Assembly (NCBI GenBank): GCA_012845835.1
Contig: JABAKD010000011.1
Location: 10,912,381 to 10,976,380 of the forward strand
From: Undaria pinnatifida
Lineage: Eukaryota; Sar; Phaeophyceae; Laminariales; Alariaceae
Reading direction: 5' to 3'
Length of the DNA stretch: 64,000 nucleotides
How positions within the stretch are numbered: the stretch's first letter is position 1; each line of letters begins with the position of its first letter. The notes below the pieces were generated by a model that searched no databases, was not told the origin of the DNA, and saw nothing but the letters and a program-made list of their open reading frames with translations. Positions 47,280 to 58,998 of the stretch are shown in pieces. Position numbers and translations under genes: made by a program.

Positions 47280-47690
47280 GATGGGGGTACTCGTAGGTAT
47301 ATCCATCTCTGAAGGAATCCGAAATATGAAGGAATATGAAAGCGCGCCGTTATATGGATGCTACATGACGTTGTGCCCATGGTTGAGATTCGGTCGGAAG
47401 ATGAAAGGCTATGGGCGGCGAAGAGCCTGGGGCAAAGTCGGTCCGCATGGTCTATTTTGCGACAGAAAGCGTTATGGGTCGCGTCAGGAAACGGTGATGG
47501 CCGAGCCGAGAAGCCGCGGTAAGATGTACCGCAAGGAGTTGGTGTCAAAAAGCGGTACGAGGCAGAGTTGACCAATCAGCGTCGCGGATCGGGGTCAAAA
47601 GCCCACGTGTATTCTGCTGTACCGCACGGTGACGCGAAATGGTAGCGGTATACCGCTTTCTGTCGTCTGCCCGAATTTTAGATACAACTC
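47280..47690 (-). repeat. Fold-back family copy, reverse orientation
   Basis: The reverse complement matches the left end of the family (GGGCAGACGACAGAAAGCGGTATACC, GCTGATTGGTCAA, CTTTTTGACACCAACTCCTTGCGGTACAT) and the inner sequence through about 40590. Together with 40195 it forms a widely spaced inverted pair. Confidence 0.85.
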
Positions 47691-49679
47691 GTGCTGTAAG
47701 TATGACAGGTTTTCTGCGAGAATGCAATTTTTGTCGCGATGGCAATACTATTCTCCAACTAGGAGCGCTCGTGCCAAAACACCACTCGGATCTACGACTG
47801 ACTATGACCGCGCTGTTCTCTGTAGGGCAGCCCTTTTTGTGTCCTGGGCGAAAGGCACGGCATACCAGCTGTCGAGACGCCAAGACTCGAGGCCCACAAC
47901 CAAGCAACTCATTCCTGAACGCCCGCACTTTCCTTTAGAAAACAACAAATTACAACAAAACAAACACTCTAGTCTAAAGTTTCCTTGACAAACACTCCTG
48001 GCAAGACCACTTGTTGACGAGATAATGCTCACCTGCAAGATTCTACGCCTTCTCGAGATGCACCACACTAATTACTGCTTTTCTCCCGTCCATCCAGCGT
48101 TTACCCACTACTTTTGCTCTCTGCGTGTCGGGTTGTCGAACGAAATCCCAATCAATGACGATAGTCTCTGGGTGCTGTAGTCAAAAATCGAAACAATCCC
48201 CAAATCCCCTGATTTAAAGTCTAAGTTCATGTCTGATTCCGTCTATTTTTTGTCATCCCCTCCCCAACTAAATCCAAGTTTATAAGCTATTTGGCTCTGT
48301 CGCTAATCACTATTAGCACTAATCACAAATTGGTCTGAGTCTCAACCGGCACTTTTTTTTACAAAAAAAATGAAAATCTGTCGGTTGTCGCTTGCGAATT
48401 TCGGTACTTGGTGTGCCTTCTTTTATTGGGCTCTGACCTGCAAACCGGCACTTTGATAGACCGGTCTGGTCCCGACGGGCACTTCGTGCTGTTGCTGTTG
48501 CATGTTGCTAAGTACACCACAGGCCGTCGGCGCCTGTCACAACGAAATCTGCTAGCTGTTGTAGCTGTCTTTTTCATGTCACGACGCTATACCTCGTAGG
48601 TACTAGGTAAACAGCAAGATCAGGGTACGATGTATATACACAGCCGGCCGGGAGCAGCAACGAAAGCCGCTATTAATAGCTGTCGTAGCTGTCTATCTAG
48701 CTATGCCTTTATCTCACGACCTAGTACCACAGCAGTAGCTATGTACACAGGAAGCTCGACGTCAGGTACGCGGCAGGCCAGGGACAAGCTGCATTGCGGG
48801 GCTTGAGCGTTAGGTCGAGACGACGGTTTCTTGACTTCGGGGCGGGAGCTGCCCTTCGGTTGAGCGTTCTCCGCCGGATAGGATGGATACAACACGCGCA
48901 GCGGCCAATAGGCTATAAGGTTGGTACACACGATGCGAGTTTTGGTGGGGCCTTTGAGCCTTGACGCCGATACGAAAGAGAAGGGTTGTAACGAGGACCA
49001 CTGATAGGGACAGCTCACGCTATCGCTACAGTGGGATCCGAAGCATGCGCCAGCTGGCGTTGGGTTGCGAAAACAACTGCTTTATTTTTCCCCATCCGCC
49101 GGAGGATGAAAAATATATATATGTACAAGGGCTTCGCTCGCGGGCGGCTGAGCGCCGCCCGCTACGCTTGCGGAAGGAGGAATGGACATTCAGTAGGAAG
49201 GCGGAAAAGAAGCACAAATGGCGCAACTGGCGACTTGAAAATGCCAAGAGGTCCATATATAGTACAACGGTACAGGATAGAGACGATTATGATTATGAGT
49301 TTGTTATTATCATCCATTCGCCCAATCCATGATGGGCACGTCGGAGGACTTGCTTGGCATATCCTTCCACCTCTCAGGTAGCACCTGTACACTTATTAAT
49401 AGCTCTCTCTAAGTCGATCATCAATAATAAATTATCGCAGTGCATAAACACCAGGCACGCGCTTGTCGAGGATAGAGACAGGAAAACTACAACTCAAGAT
49501 GTACAGGAGCGAAGTGCCAAAAAAAACATGCTGGAAGCAGGAACTTGAACGCACACACCGCAAACATGTGAAGTACATTTGTATTCCTGAAAGACGAAGA
49601 GCACGCATTTAGGCATAGTTCTCAAAAAACGATGCTGGTATAATAAACCACAACTTAACGTTCTCTAAAGAACGTGCTG
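47691..49679. other. Intergenic with one retroposon-like repeat
   Basis: 48985-49170 contains a copy of the 39425 repeat, followed by GGGCTTCGCTCGCGGGCGGCTG..CGCCGCCCGCTACGCT. That tail, a GC hairpin, recurs at 52490-52545. No gene is recognised in the rest. Confidence 0.55.
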
Positions 49680-52128
49680 TCAACATTGCTTCCGAAGGAG
49701 CATGCAGGCTTGCTTGGACTCTTCCTCCTCAGCGGAGGTACCCAGCACCTTGCACTCTTGTTTTTTGTCGATGATCTTGTGGATCTGTCCACAAACGTTG
49801 AAGCATGGCGGGAGGACGTCGATAAGTCGATAAGTATGCGTAAAAAAGTATTGGTACTTCTCTCCAGCAGACGTCGTAACCATCCAAATTATTGGAGCTC
49901 CTTTCGTTGTTAGTAATTGTTGTGGTATTGTTGTACTTGCTCTTGGTACTCGGAAAAAGAGCCGCACTTCATAGACTATATCCGCACGCCATCCGCACGC
50001 CATCCCCTAGTCTTGAGCAAGAGACATGGATGTCTCGACTCGTGACACACAGGACGCAAGATAAGAGTAGAACGTACCTCGATGTCGAACGCCTTCGTGG
50101 CACCGTGGGAATGGAATGCGGGATGTATATCGAGCAAGTGGTCGCCTGCCTTCTTCAGGAGGTCACCGACCTTGATGTCGCCGGTGCACTTCGTGTTTAT
50201 GTCCTCGCCGACTTGGCGGCCCTCGGCGGCTGCTTCGCAGGGCTTCTGCAAACGACAACAACGGATGGGAATACCTTGCGTTCAGTGAATGTTCAAAATA
50301 GTAAGGCCACGTAGCTGTCGTCGATTTCCAAAGTTTGAAAGGAAGTCGTACAATTTAACACTGTTGTAATGAAAGCGGTCGTTTATGGGCAAAGCCCTGC
50401 CTGGTACCACAACGTTGCTAACACCTATGAAACCACCACTGGGACAGGAACGAACGGGATTCACGGTCGCAACTGGTAAGCGTAAGCCCCGGTATACTGC
50501 TATATAAGGCCTACCGGCGGAACACCGACAACGAAGGGTAAGAGACAGTACCTGCAGTATATATTGTTCGGTACTACTCTATTACTGCTGCTATCAACAC
50601 TATTGCGACCGACGTGTACTGCGATTCCTGAAGAGGTTGCGCACCCTACTTGTACTCGTTAATACAAAGAGTTCATGTGGTTGTATGAAAAATGAGTAAC
50701 AGTAGTAGTACACCGCGTCACTAAATGAACAACTCGCTAACCCCAATCACGGGACTGCTCTCCAGCATCACCCAGGTTAACTTCAGCTTCTGTTTACTGC
50801 TATATATCAACCTCCAGTGTGTACTGCGACTGGTGCTGAGGTATCATGCTGCTGTGTTATTTATCACTGCATGGACCATTTTTACAACCCTGGCTGACCC
50901 CCGTGATGAGACTTGCCCGTTTTCATTGCGTCTTACATGTATAGATACCACGTAGTCGTAGTCGTACATCCAAAACGTGTGTTTATATCACAGCACAAAG
51001 CGTCACTGCATGGACCACTTGTCCAACCCCCGCTTACCCCGATGACGGGACTGCCCCGTACTCGTAGTCGTACATACATGAAGTGTGTTTGGCTGTACGT
51101 ATGAAAAAGAAATCGCATCACACAGCGTCACTGCATAGGTCTACTCGTAGACCTGAGTACTTGTACAATTCCCGCTTATACCCCGATGACGGGACTGCCC
51201 CGTACACGTACTCGTACATGCAAAAGTGTGTTTGTACGCATGAAAAACAAATCACAGCACACAACTGCGTAGACAACTAGTACAACATGCTTACCCCGAC
51301 GACGGGACTGCCCTCCGTGACCACCAAGGCGAACTTGAGTTTGTTCAGGCTACGCGTCCCCAAGCACAGCTTCCACACCGTGTGGTAGTTCGACCACGCT
51401 GGTGTAGCACACACATGCTACAGCAGACGTTGCAGACAGGCACACAAGGTCAAACAATGTAAATTTCAATGTGCATCATTATTGGAAACAGGATTCGCTT
51501 GAGTTCACCAACACCCAAAACCACATACTGGTAGTCTATTGCGCACAACTTGCAGCACACTCAGCCAACACTCAACGCAGCACTACCGAAAATACAGGGT
51601 GTTGACATCTGGTGTCTTACCTATATGTCGCACGGCGCTGAACACACTGACAACGGGAACCAAATCTCAACATCATCAGTAGTATAGTAGCTGACAGCAA
51701 ACATCAAATTCCAACAACACGAAGAAATGAAACTCACGTTTCGTCAAGCTCTCAGCTCCTTCGTTAGGGACGCCGATCGAAGGTGAATCACAGGTGTCCG
51801 CGTCACACCAGTCACACACACGAGGGTTGTCGCCGCTTCCCCAGTGCTTCTTGTTAAGGTTATGAAAAGCTTGGCACGTGGAAGGCTCGTCACTCCTGCA
51901 GGTGTCGCAGACAGCGTACTGGGAACTCCTGTTTTTCCTATTTCGTGCGATGAGGAAGCCGTCACAACCCTTGCTCGGGCACGGCCAATCAGGATTGCCA
52001 GAAGAAGCTGAGTCCCGTTCTTGCCCGACCAGCTTCCACACGCCTGATCCTGAACCTCCACCACCCCCACTGTTGGCGGAGCCTCCTCCCGCACTAGCCT
52101 TGGTCCGCTTCGCAAATTTCAACTTCAA
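49680..52128 (-). CDS. Unidentified multi-exon protein with Cys-rich N-terminus
   Basis: I do not recognise the family. Exons I can support on the - strand: about 51747-52128; a 26-base exon ending at about 51617 (phase 1 end); about 51301-51405 (AWSNYHTVWKLCLG...EGSPVVG); 50078-50245 (56 codons, KPCEAAAEGR...FDIE); and 49680-49784 (34 codons plus TGA, IHKIIDKKQEC...LLRKQC). The last three join in phase 0. Exon 1 has a Gly/Ser run (residues ~13-30), then zinc-ribbon-like pairs: WPCPSKGC with CDTC about 20 residues later, and CDWCDADTC. Its strong donor (GTGAGT at about 51746) gives a phase that does not join the 26-base exon without a stop, so an exon may be missing or the donor differs. The C-terminal exons are charged, with no membrane segment. 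It could bind zinc through the N-terminal module; function unknown. Confidence 0.6.
50650..51290. repeat. Decayed tandem copies of an exon plus its intron
   Basis: Inside the intron of the Cys-rich gene the segment GGGCAGTCCCGTCATCGGGGT (- strand), the 3' end of the exon at 51301, recurs at about 51038 and 51190, and more divergently at about 50742. The intron text TACATGCAAAA/GTGTGTTTGTACG with AATCACAGCACAC recurs beside each copy (about 50680, 50970, 51080 and 51220). The 50742 copy still reads KLKLTWVMLESSPVIG before a GT. Confidence 0.75.
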
Positions 52129-52354
52129 ATTGTTATTGCCGATCCGGCAAATTTCAAATTCAAATTGTTTGCAGCCGTCAACGGCAATTCCCTCTCAACA
52201 GTCAGCAATTGGCCAACTTCAAAAGTAAAAGTACAAAAAAGAAGTTGCTGAAAAAGCAAAATAAAAATATCAGAGAGCAAGCAGTAAAGATCAGAGAATG
52301 AGAGCTAAGTAAGAATGAGACTAGGGAAAGCAAGGAAGGCAAGGAACTTCGAGA

Positions 52355-52545
52355 CGGTTCTTTTCCCCAGCAACTAATTTTCTTTTCGGCAATTACGGGC
52401 TGAGAAGGGCTGAGAGGGGGGAGGATATGCCGAGCGAGACGTCCGAGGGGGGCGAGGTCTAGGTATATAGTTTTATATATATAGGGTTACAAGGGCTTCG
52501 CTCGCGGGCGGCTGGACGCCGCCCGCTACGCTCGCGCAAGGCAAG
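52355..52545 (+). repeat. Repeat shared with 54795-54945 and 49110-49175
   Basis: 52355-52460 (ACGGTTCTTTTCCCCAGCAACTAATTTTC...GGATATGCCGAGCGAGAC) is nearly identical to 54838-54945. 52490-52545 carries the CTTCGCTCGCGGGCGGCTG GC-hairpin seen at 49130. Confidence 0.85.
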
Positions 52546-52834
52546 GAAGAATGCAACTAAAAACATGTGAAGGGGGCAAAAAGAAGGGGCCCACGATTTG
52601 GTGCGGACAGCGATTTGATAATGCCAAGAGCTGCTTGTGCAAAGTAAATTGCCTTGTTGTTGTGCTCAGCTGTGTTGTGTGCTTTTGGTACCGGTGTTAC
52701 GTTCTGATCGGCGGTACGGGGGTACTTTGCGTGGGGGAAAAGACAGGGGGCCGTGCAAGATCGAATACATGTAGAAAAATAAAAAAAATAAAAGTCTAGA
52801 CTATAGTACACAACAACAACAGGTATTATACCCG

Positions 52835-53030
52835 GTACTGCTCTAGTCTATGTTCAAAAGAAAGGACACAGCGCAGCACGACACAGCACCGCAGCGAAGG
52901 GCACACGGCACCGCACCGCACGGCTCCGCACGGCGCTACGCTGCGCTGCTGGGCTGTATAAAGCCGGACTGATCTGAGCTGGGCGTGTATTGTGATTCAA
53001 CAGCGTAGTACCTGATAGTATGTACAAGCC
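52835..53030 (+). repeat. Dispersed repeat, partner of 54290-54500
   Basis: It shares CTATGTTCAAAAGAA, CACGGCACCGCAC, GCTGCGCTGCTG, GAGCTGGG(C/G)GTGYRTTGTGATYCAACA and the following TAGTATGTACAA, in the same order, with 54290-54500. Confidence 0.8.
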
Positions 53031-53053
53031 TGGGGTAGTAGTACCGGTATTTA

Positions 53054-53550
53054 CTACTATAAGCCTCAAGGTCTTCTCGTAGGTTCGAATCCCGGTGTCA
53101 TCGGGGAAAGAAAATGATCCTCATAAAAAAATAAATAGATATCAATGTGACTTTGTGGCCTTCTAGTAGATAGACTGTCCACTTATAAGCCTGGTGTTCT
53201 TTGGTTGAATCCAGGGGTCACATGAGAAAAAAAATTATCCTCATGAAAAACATGATATTTATTTTTTGGTAAAAAATGGTAGTACTGGTAGATACACCAC
53301 TGCTGCTGTGACATATTGTGGTCTAGTACATAGACTGTCCGCGTATAATCCTGGTGGCCTTCGCTGGTTCGTATCCGGGTGTCATCGAAAAAAAAAATGA
53401 TCCTCATGAAAAATCGATATTTATTTGTAAAAAAAAAATTAGATAGCAATGTGACTTTGTGGTCTAGTGGATAGACTGTCCGCTTATAAGCCTGGTTTTC
53501 GTTAGTTGAATCCAGGCGTCATCGGGGGAAAAAAAATATCCTCCTAAAAG
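53054..53550 (+). repeat. Four tRNA-derived SINE units in a row
   Basis: Units end near 53110, 53225, 53390 and 53525. The best one (53447-53525) reads GTGACTTTGTGGTCTAGTGGATAGACTG (A-box) and then GTTGAATCCAGGCGTCA (B-box); the first unit has the intact B-box GGTTCGAATCC. The 5' GTGAC can pair with the 3' GTCAT as an acceptor stem. Each unit is followed by an A-rich tail (about AAAAAATATCCTCCT). The first unit lacks its 5' half. Confidence 0.75.
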
Positions 53551-53574
53551 AATCGATATATTTTATATAAAAAT

Positions 53575-54190
53575 TGAAAAACGTCAGCTGTGAGTACAAC
53601 CGGTTGAATGGTTGAAACTCAAAGCAAGAAATCAAAGAAAAGCTGGACCAATTGTAAATGTTCAGAAGATGAAAAACGAGTTCGAACGAATCAAATTTAA
53701 AGGAGATAGTAGAAAATGAACGAGGAAACAACTGAAAAACGAAAAAAATACAATAATTGTCATAACTGGTCCACAGCTTAAGCTTGCTCCTGTTGTTGCC
53801 TTGTGCTGTGTGCCCTTGGGCGCATTAGAAAAAAGCTCGCATGGACGTCTATTAAAATGCAAGTTCAACTCCCTCGCATGGACGTCCTTTAAAATGCATA
53901 TTCAGCTCCCGAAGAAACAAAGTTGCAAGTTCAACTCCCAAAAACAAAAGTTACTTGGAAAAAAAGAGTTGAAAAAAAAAGTTAAAAAAATGTTCAGAAC
54001 ATGAAAAACGAGTTCGAACGAATCAAATTTAACGGAGAGAGTAGGAAATGAACAAAGAAAAAAATGAAAAACGAAAAAAATGCAACAGTTGACGAAATGG
54101 CAGAACCAATAAAGTGTGCAAGAAAGCAAAGAAAAGCTGGAGGGATGAAATAATGTTGCCAAGAGGTGTTTGTGCAGAGCCAATTGCCCT
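53575..54190 (+). repeat. Direct duplication of ~100 bp (offset ~340 bp)
   Basis: 53655-53755 and 53990-54090 share ATGTTCAGAA, GAAAAACGAGTTCGAACGAATCAAATTTAA and GAAAAACGAAAAAAAT. The piece between has its own small repeat (GCATGGACGTC with TAAAATGCA, twice). No gene is seen. Confidence 0.8.
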
Positions 54191-54289
54191 GCGCTAGATG
54201 CTTGTTGATGTCACGTTCTGAACGGCGGTAGTACGTGTGACTAGCACACGGCACGTACACAATAAATGGTACCTGGTACCTGTATCATA

Positions 54290-54945
54290 CCTGGTATTAC
54301 TGCTTGCTGTATGTTCAAAAGAACGCATAGCGCCGCTCGACACAACACCGCTCGACACAACACCGCAAAACGACGGGCAAGGCACGGCACCGCACTATGC
54401 CGCGCTGCACTGCTGAGCTACATATAACCAGGCTGACTTGAGCTGGGGGTGCGTTGTGATCCAACAACGTAGTATGTACAAACTTATTAGTCTAATAGTA
54501 CCGGTGCGTGGGATGATACTGCGAATGGATGTTACTGGCATGTACGAACTAATAAAAGTACTGCAAAGCACGCAGCATGGCAAAGCAGCAAAGCACGTCA
54601 AAGCACAACGCTGCGCTCTGCTAAGCTAGAGCTGCAGGGCATCGCAGGGCACTGCACGGCGCTGCGTTGCTGCGAGCTATAGCGCCACGGTGGGGTGCTG
54701 GGCGGTGCGAAGCTGATGAGCCAAGCCCAGATCTCAGCTGACGAAACTCGGAGATGCCAGGGAAGCACCAACCGAGCGCTTTCGGCACGAAGATATTTGT
54801 AATTTCCCCAGCAACTAATTTTCTTAAGGAACTTCGGGACGGTTCTTTTCCCCAGCAACTAATTTTCTTTTTGGCAATTACGGGCTGAGAAGGGCTGAGA
54901 GGGGGGAGGATATGCCGAGCGAGACCTCCGAGGGAGTCGAGATCT
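54290..54945. repeat. Composite of three dispersed repeats
   Basis: 54290-54500 repeats 52835-53030. 54590-54750 is the inverted copy of 44400-44600. 54795-54945 repeats 52355-52460. The order suggests that this stretch and 52.3-53.0 kb share ancestry. Confidence 0.8.
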
Positions 54946-54974
54946 AAGTAATTGAGTTCATGTTCTGTACGGTT

Positions 54975-55290
54975 TGTGGATTCCGGGTACGGGTATGGGA
55001 GTCTTACAAAACTTCCAGAAGTTCCGGGTACGGGTATGAAAGTGTTACAGAACTTCCAGTAGTTCCGGGTATTGTGGCACGGGGTGTACAGAACCCACAG
55101 AAGTTCCGGGTACGGGTATGAATGTCCTGCAGAACTAACAGAAGTTCGGGTACGGGTATGAAAGTCTTACAGAACATCCAGAAGTTCCGGGTATTGTGGC
55201 ACGGGCGTACAGTATTTACAGAAGTTCCGGGTACGGGTATGAATGCCCTATATAACTTACAAAAGTTCCGGGTACGGGTAATACCCGGGT
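54975..55290. repeat. Minisatellite, unit AAGTTCCGGGTACGGGTATGAA...
   Basis: Eight or so copies of AGTTCCGGGTACGGGTATG / AGTTCCGGGTATTGTGGCACGGG alternate with CTTACAGAACTTCCAG, with a unit near 41-60 bp. It abuts the gypsy LTR at 55306. - strand frames through it are repeat artefacts. Confidence 0.9.
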
Positions 55291-55305
55291 AAATGCACAC
55301 CCCCT

Positions 55306-56050
55306 TGAAAGGATAAGGAGTGCTCGCTGACTCCTTTGCAGATGCTGATGTGTGCTGGTTGCTGGTGTTCGTGGTGTCAGTACAGTGGCTCGCGATCAAG
55401 GAGAATGAACTTTTATCAGTGTCCCTACAGCAAGCGGTTGAGAGCAGGGGAATGACCAAGACTGATCCGATGTGGCTCGTTTTCCTTGCTCATTTTGCTC
55501 CAAAATGCTACATAACTCTTCCAATTTCAAACAAACACAACAGTACTTCAGCAGTACCTGTAGGAAAATCAGGCTCTCCTCAGATAACTGCTAACTTAAC
55601 GTCTACCTCGACTACCTTCACTAGGAGAGACTCACTTCTTCTTAAGCTTCCCGTGACTCCTCTGTCCTTGCTCTGCCTAGCCTCGCTACTTTCGTCTCCA
55701 ACTAACACTTGTCTCTCCTCTTTTTGAGATTATCCTATTTTCTCTGTGCAATAACCCATGAAAATAACACCCAACCACTGAGTTTTAGTGTACATTTTCC
55801 GGTTGGTCCCTCTCAGTTCATAATTCATCTCTTTCTGCCTTATTTCGGTAAAACCTGTGATTCCTTATGAACTAAATTCCGTCATAGAACAACTGAATGA
55901 AGAGGACAAACGGAATTCTTGCTCATGAATTTTTGCAATTTCCCTAATCAAAATCCAATTCTTCTTAATTGAAACCTTCTGTCTCCAGTCTAGTTACAAA
56001 TGAACCCTTGTTCTATACCAATTCCTAGTAAATTTCCAAATCTCACCACA
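55306..56050 (-). repeat. 3' LTR of the gypsy-type element
   Basis: Element orientation is -. The LTR starts (- strand) TGTGGTGAG, right after a polypurine tract (AGGGGGGCGAG, complement of 56051-56061), and ends CCTTTCA at 55306. Length is 745 bp. Its end at 55306-55387 is identical to 63919-64000. Confidence 0.8.
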
Positions 56051-56434
56051 CTCGCCCCCCTAAGTTCATTGCCACCTCTCACAGAACAAAGGTGTGCAAG
56101 GAAATTATACTCTTCCAGTCTGAGATTGCTGCAAAATTTTGACTAGTATAGAGCCAATATGACCAGAAAATATTACTCAACAATTGCTGCTTCAAGAAGG
56201 TCTCTTCTGGGCTAAATTTCCACCACATTTTCCCCAATTACTGTCAAGCTCACTGATTGCCAATCAAGGCAATTCATCGGTAGGACATCATTAAACTAAT
56301 CTGGCTGAGCTAGTCCATGACCGATATTTAATTGATCCCAAAACAATGCAAGATGTTGTGTTGGGTCTCACCACGGGGCTGGTTTTGAGAAAATTTTAAA
56401 CCATTGACCGATTTGGTTGCAGCATGGATCCTAA

Positions 56435-56920
56435 TTAATTTATCAAAGAATCCGCCCTCCCAAAAACTTCAATATTCATCCCTCTGACTCCCTTTTGTAC
56501 TTTTTTTTCAGCATGAATAAACTTCTTGCAAGTCTTAGCGGTTTGATGAACATGCCAACACCAAGTTCCTACTTCCTCACTAAATGTTTTCAACTTATCC
56601 TCATACAAATGGACATTGTACCTCTTTCCTAAATCTAAAAGTTTGATCGTGCGTGGAAGCGCCTTGTTCGGTGCATCTTCCGCCACCATCACCACTCTTG
56701 CCAGCTGCCAACCTGCGCGAGTGGTTTTGAAATATATATATATATACGATCCGATGATGTCACGTGAATTTATTCCTGGCCTTCCCCCAACATTACAGCA
56801 TACTTTGTAACCCTCAGCTACATGTCTTTCTCCCTTACCACACGCAAGCATACGCTTGGCAAGTTGAACTCTATATCCGTCGGTATTTCGCATTTTCACC
56901 TCCAATTTGTACCGGTTCAC
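56435..56920 (-). pseudogene. Unidentified frame at the 3' end of the gypsy-type element
   Basis: A 161-codon frame between the integrase and the 3' LTR, basic and Lys-rich, with Cys/Trp/His (WCWHVH) in the middle. It could be a remnant of an envelope-position or chromodomain-region sequence, but I see no diagnostic motif. Confidence 0.3.
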
Positions 56921-57168
56921 CCGCCCAATACCGCGACACTATGCTACCGTACTGTCCAAGGTCCGTCTCATGTTCCAAAGTTTTTACCGTTACTTCATCC
57001 CAACTGGTATAGTTTTGTATCGCATTTTTCCTCCTATACCTCTCGAAATCCTATGTTTCGTAATCGTTGCGGGTTTGATAGGATAGTTATCCAATTCCAT
57101 ACAAACGTTTTCCGCAGTCAGGTGGAAAGGAGGCGAACGCTGACAATATTTATTAAGTACATGGCTAC

Positions 57169-58998
57169 TCATTGCCCATGGCAGAAACTTCGGTGCTTCT
57201 GCGCCCTCGTGGGGGTTGTGACACTTCTTGCACCAATACATTGATACTCTGGCATTAATTTCTCGGCCGGGTTCATCCTTCCTGACCTCCAACAACAACA
57301 AATTGGGTCCAACTTTTTCCCATCACTAGTTGTTCCCGGACCTACAAATAAAATCTTATAAGGGCCAGTCCAACACTGCGCTAATTTAGCGGTCAAAGCG
57401 AATTTCTTACTTCTTGAACCCGTTTCTCTCGTTTTTAGCACATGTTTACCCGCTACTGGTATGATACTATGATCATCGTATACCCAGACCCATCCTCCTA
57501 CTTCAAACTTGGGGCGTTTTGTTATTAACTCTTCAAGGTTCTCATTAGCAGCCTCATGTCTAGCCTTGGCAAGACGGTCTTCCTCCTTCACTAATTGGTG
57601 CCTGGTATGCCTTAATTTGTCTCTCTCATGAGTTCCAGGTATTCCAATTGGTTCTGTTTCAGACCTTGATGACCTCTTACCCCTCGCCCTTCCAAAATCG
57701 TCGCTGGTAACCTCGGATATCTCCCTATATGCACCTCGTTGGGAGCTAAACCCGTACCTCTACTAACATTGTTGTTGTGTGCAGCTACTGCGTGCATCAA
57801 CATATCCCAGTTCTCTTGATCGCCTGCAATTTTATATGGCAGCATCCGACAAAGGGTATGGTTCAACCTCTCAACCATTCCATTTGTTTGGGGATGATAG
57901 GAGCTAGTAAACTTCTTGACAGCTCCCAATGTCTGGTAAACAGCAGCACTTACTTGTGAAATAAACTCTGTACCTTGATCGGATAAAAAGGTGTGTGGGC
58001 ACCCCCATCTCGGTATGCAGTCATCCACTATTCGGGCGGCACAACCTCGAGCTGTTTTCTCTTCCTTTGTCATAGCATACCCTTCTGCGTGTCTACTGAA
58101 TAAATCTACGACCGATAACACATACGTATTGCCGCGTTCTGTCTCCGGCAGTGGTTCTAATAAACCAAAAGAAACCACCTGTCCTGGGCGAGTAGGAAGT
58201 GGCAAGGAAACCAGTGGCCAGCGGATGGTATTGCGTGCCGTTTTTCTCGCTTGACACGTGTAGCATTTCCGTATCCACCACTTAACACTATCCGTAATAC
58301 CAATCCACCAATAGTATCTTTGCAACATGTTTAAGGTCAGCTTCTTTCTCAGCCAAATGCATTGCTTTTTTGTGAGTACAATCCATAACCCACGGTCTCA
58401 GCAGCAGCGGCACATAGGTTCTCACAGGCTCATCTCCCAGCAATCGCTCAAATCGTCCAGGATTCCTGTCATCACGGTGGGCAGGTTCCAGTGTTAAACG
58501 CCTCACTAAAAGTTTGCGCGTATTTGAGAGTTCCTTCAGCTCCCCTTGTGGGACCAACCGCTTTATTTCCGATATCTCTACTGTATCAGGTATTGTTTCT
58601 TCGGTGATTTCTCCCACAGGAACACTTGAGTGCAAAAACTCAATTGCGATTCTTGCGGATTCGCCTTTCATTTGTGCTTCAGCCCGTTCAATTGCCGTCT
58701 TTTCACACAATTTTTCACCGAACTCCCTCGCTTTTATGCTGTCCAATTCTTCTTCCGGAAGCCCTTCATTATTATCAGTAGGATCGGGACTACGTAGGAG
58801 TATGTATGGTACATCGGACAATTGTCCGGCAGAATACTCCCGTATTGTTGCTAGAGGTTGGATTAACGGCTTATTGCCGTGATCGGTACGTTGCATTGGT
58901 CCGATTGTGTGCATATTTCCGAAGTGGTGTGGGAGCTCGCAGCCTTTGTGCTCGCCCCACTCGTTCACTCCACTTCCCGACCTGTCTCTCCAGACCAA
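57169..58998 (-). pseudogene. Gypsy-type integrase, frameshifted and active-site altered
   Basis: The integrase would join element cDNA to the host chromosome. The N-terminal HHCC zinc part is split between two frames: CTHKKAMHLAEK ends the frame 58998-58288 and WIRKCYTCQARK is in 58328-57612. The core follows. The usual first catalytic Asp (in a ...FDLL..PLP context) is Gly here, codon at 58164-58166, while LSDQGTEF keeps the second Asp and NGMVERLN the Glu. The C-terminal domain (GGWVWVYDD...CWTGPYKILFVGPG) lies in a third frame, 57591-57169. The first ~190 residues of the 58998 frame, acidic and Glu-rich, are unassigned. The protein is not functional as it stands. Confidence 0.85.

Noticed and set aside
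55004-55459. 151-codon Thr/Pro-rich frame on the - strand
   Set aside because: It spans the minisatellite and the LTR end; an artefact.
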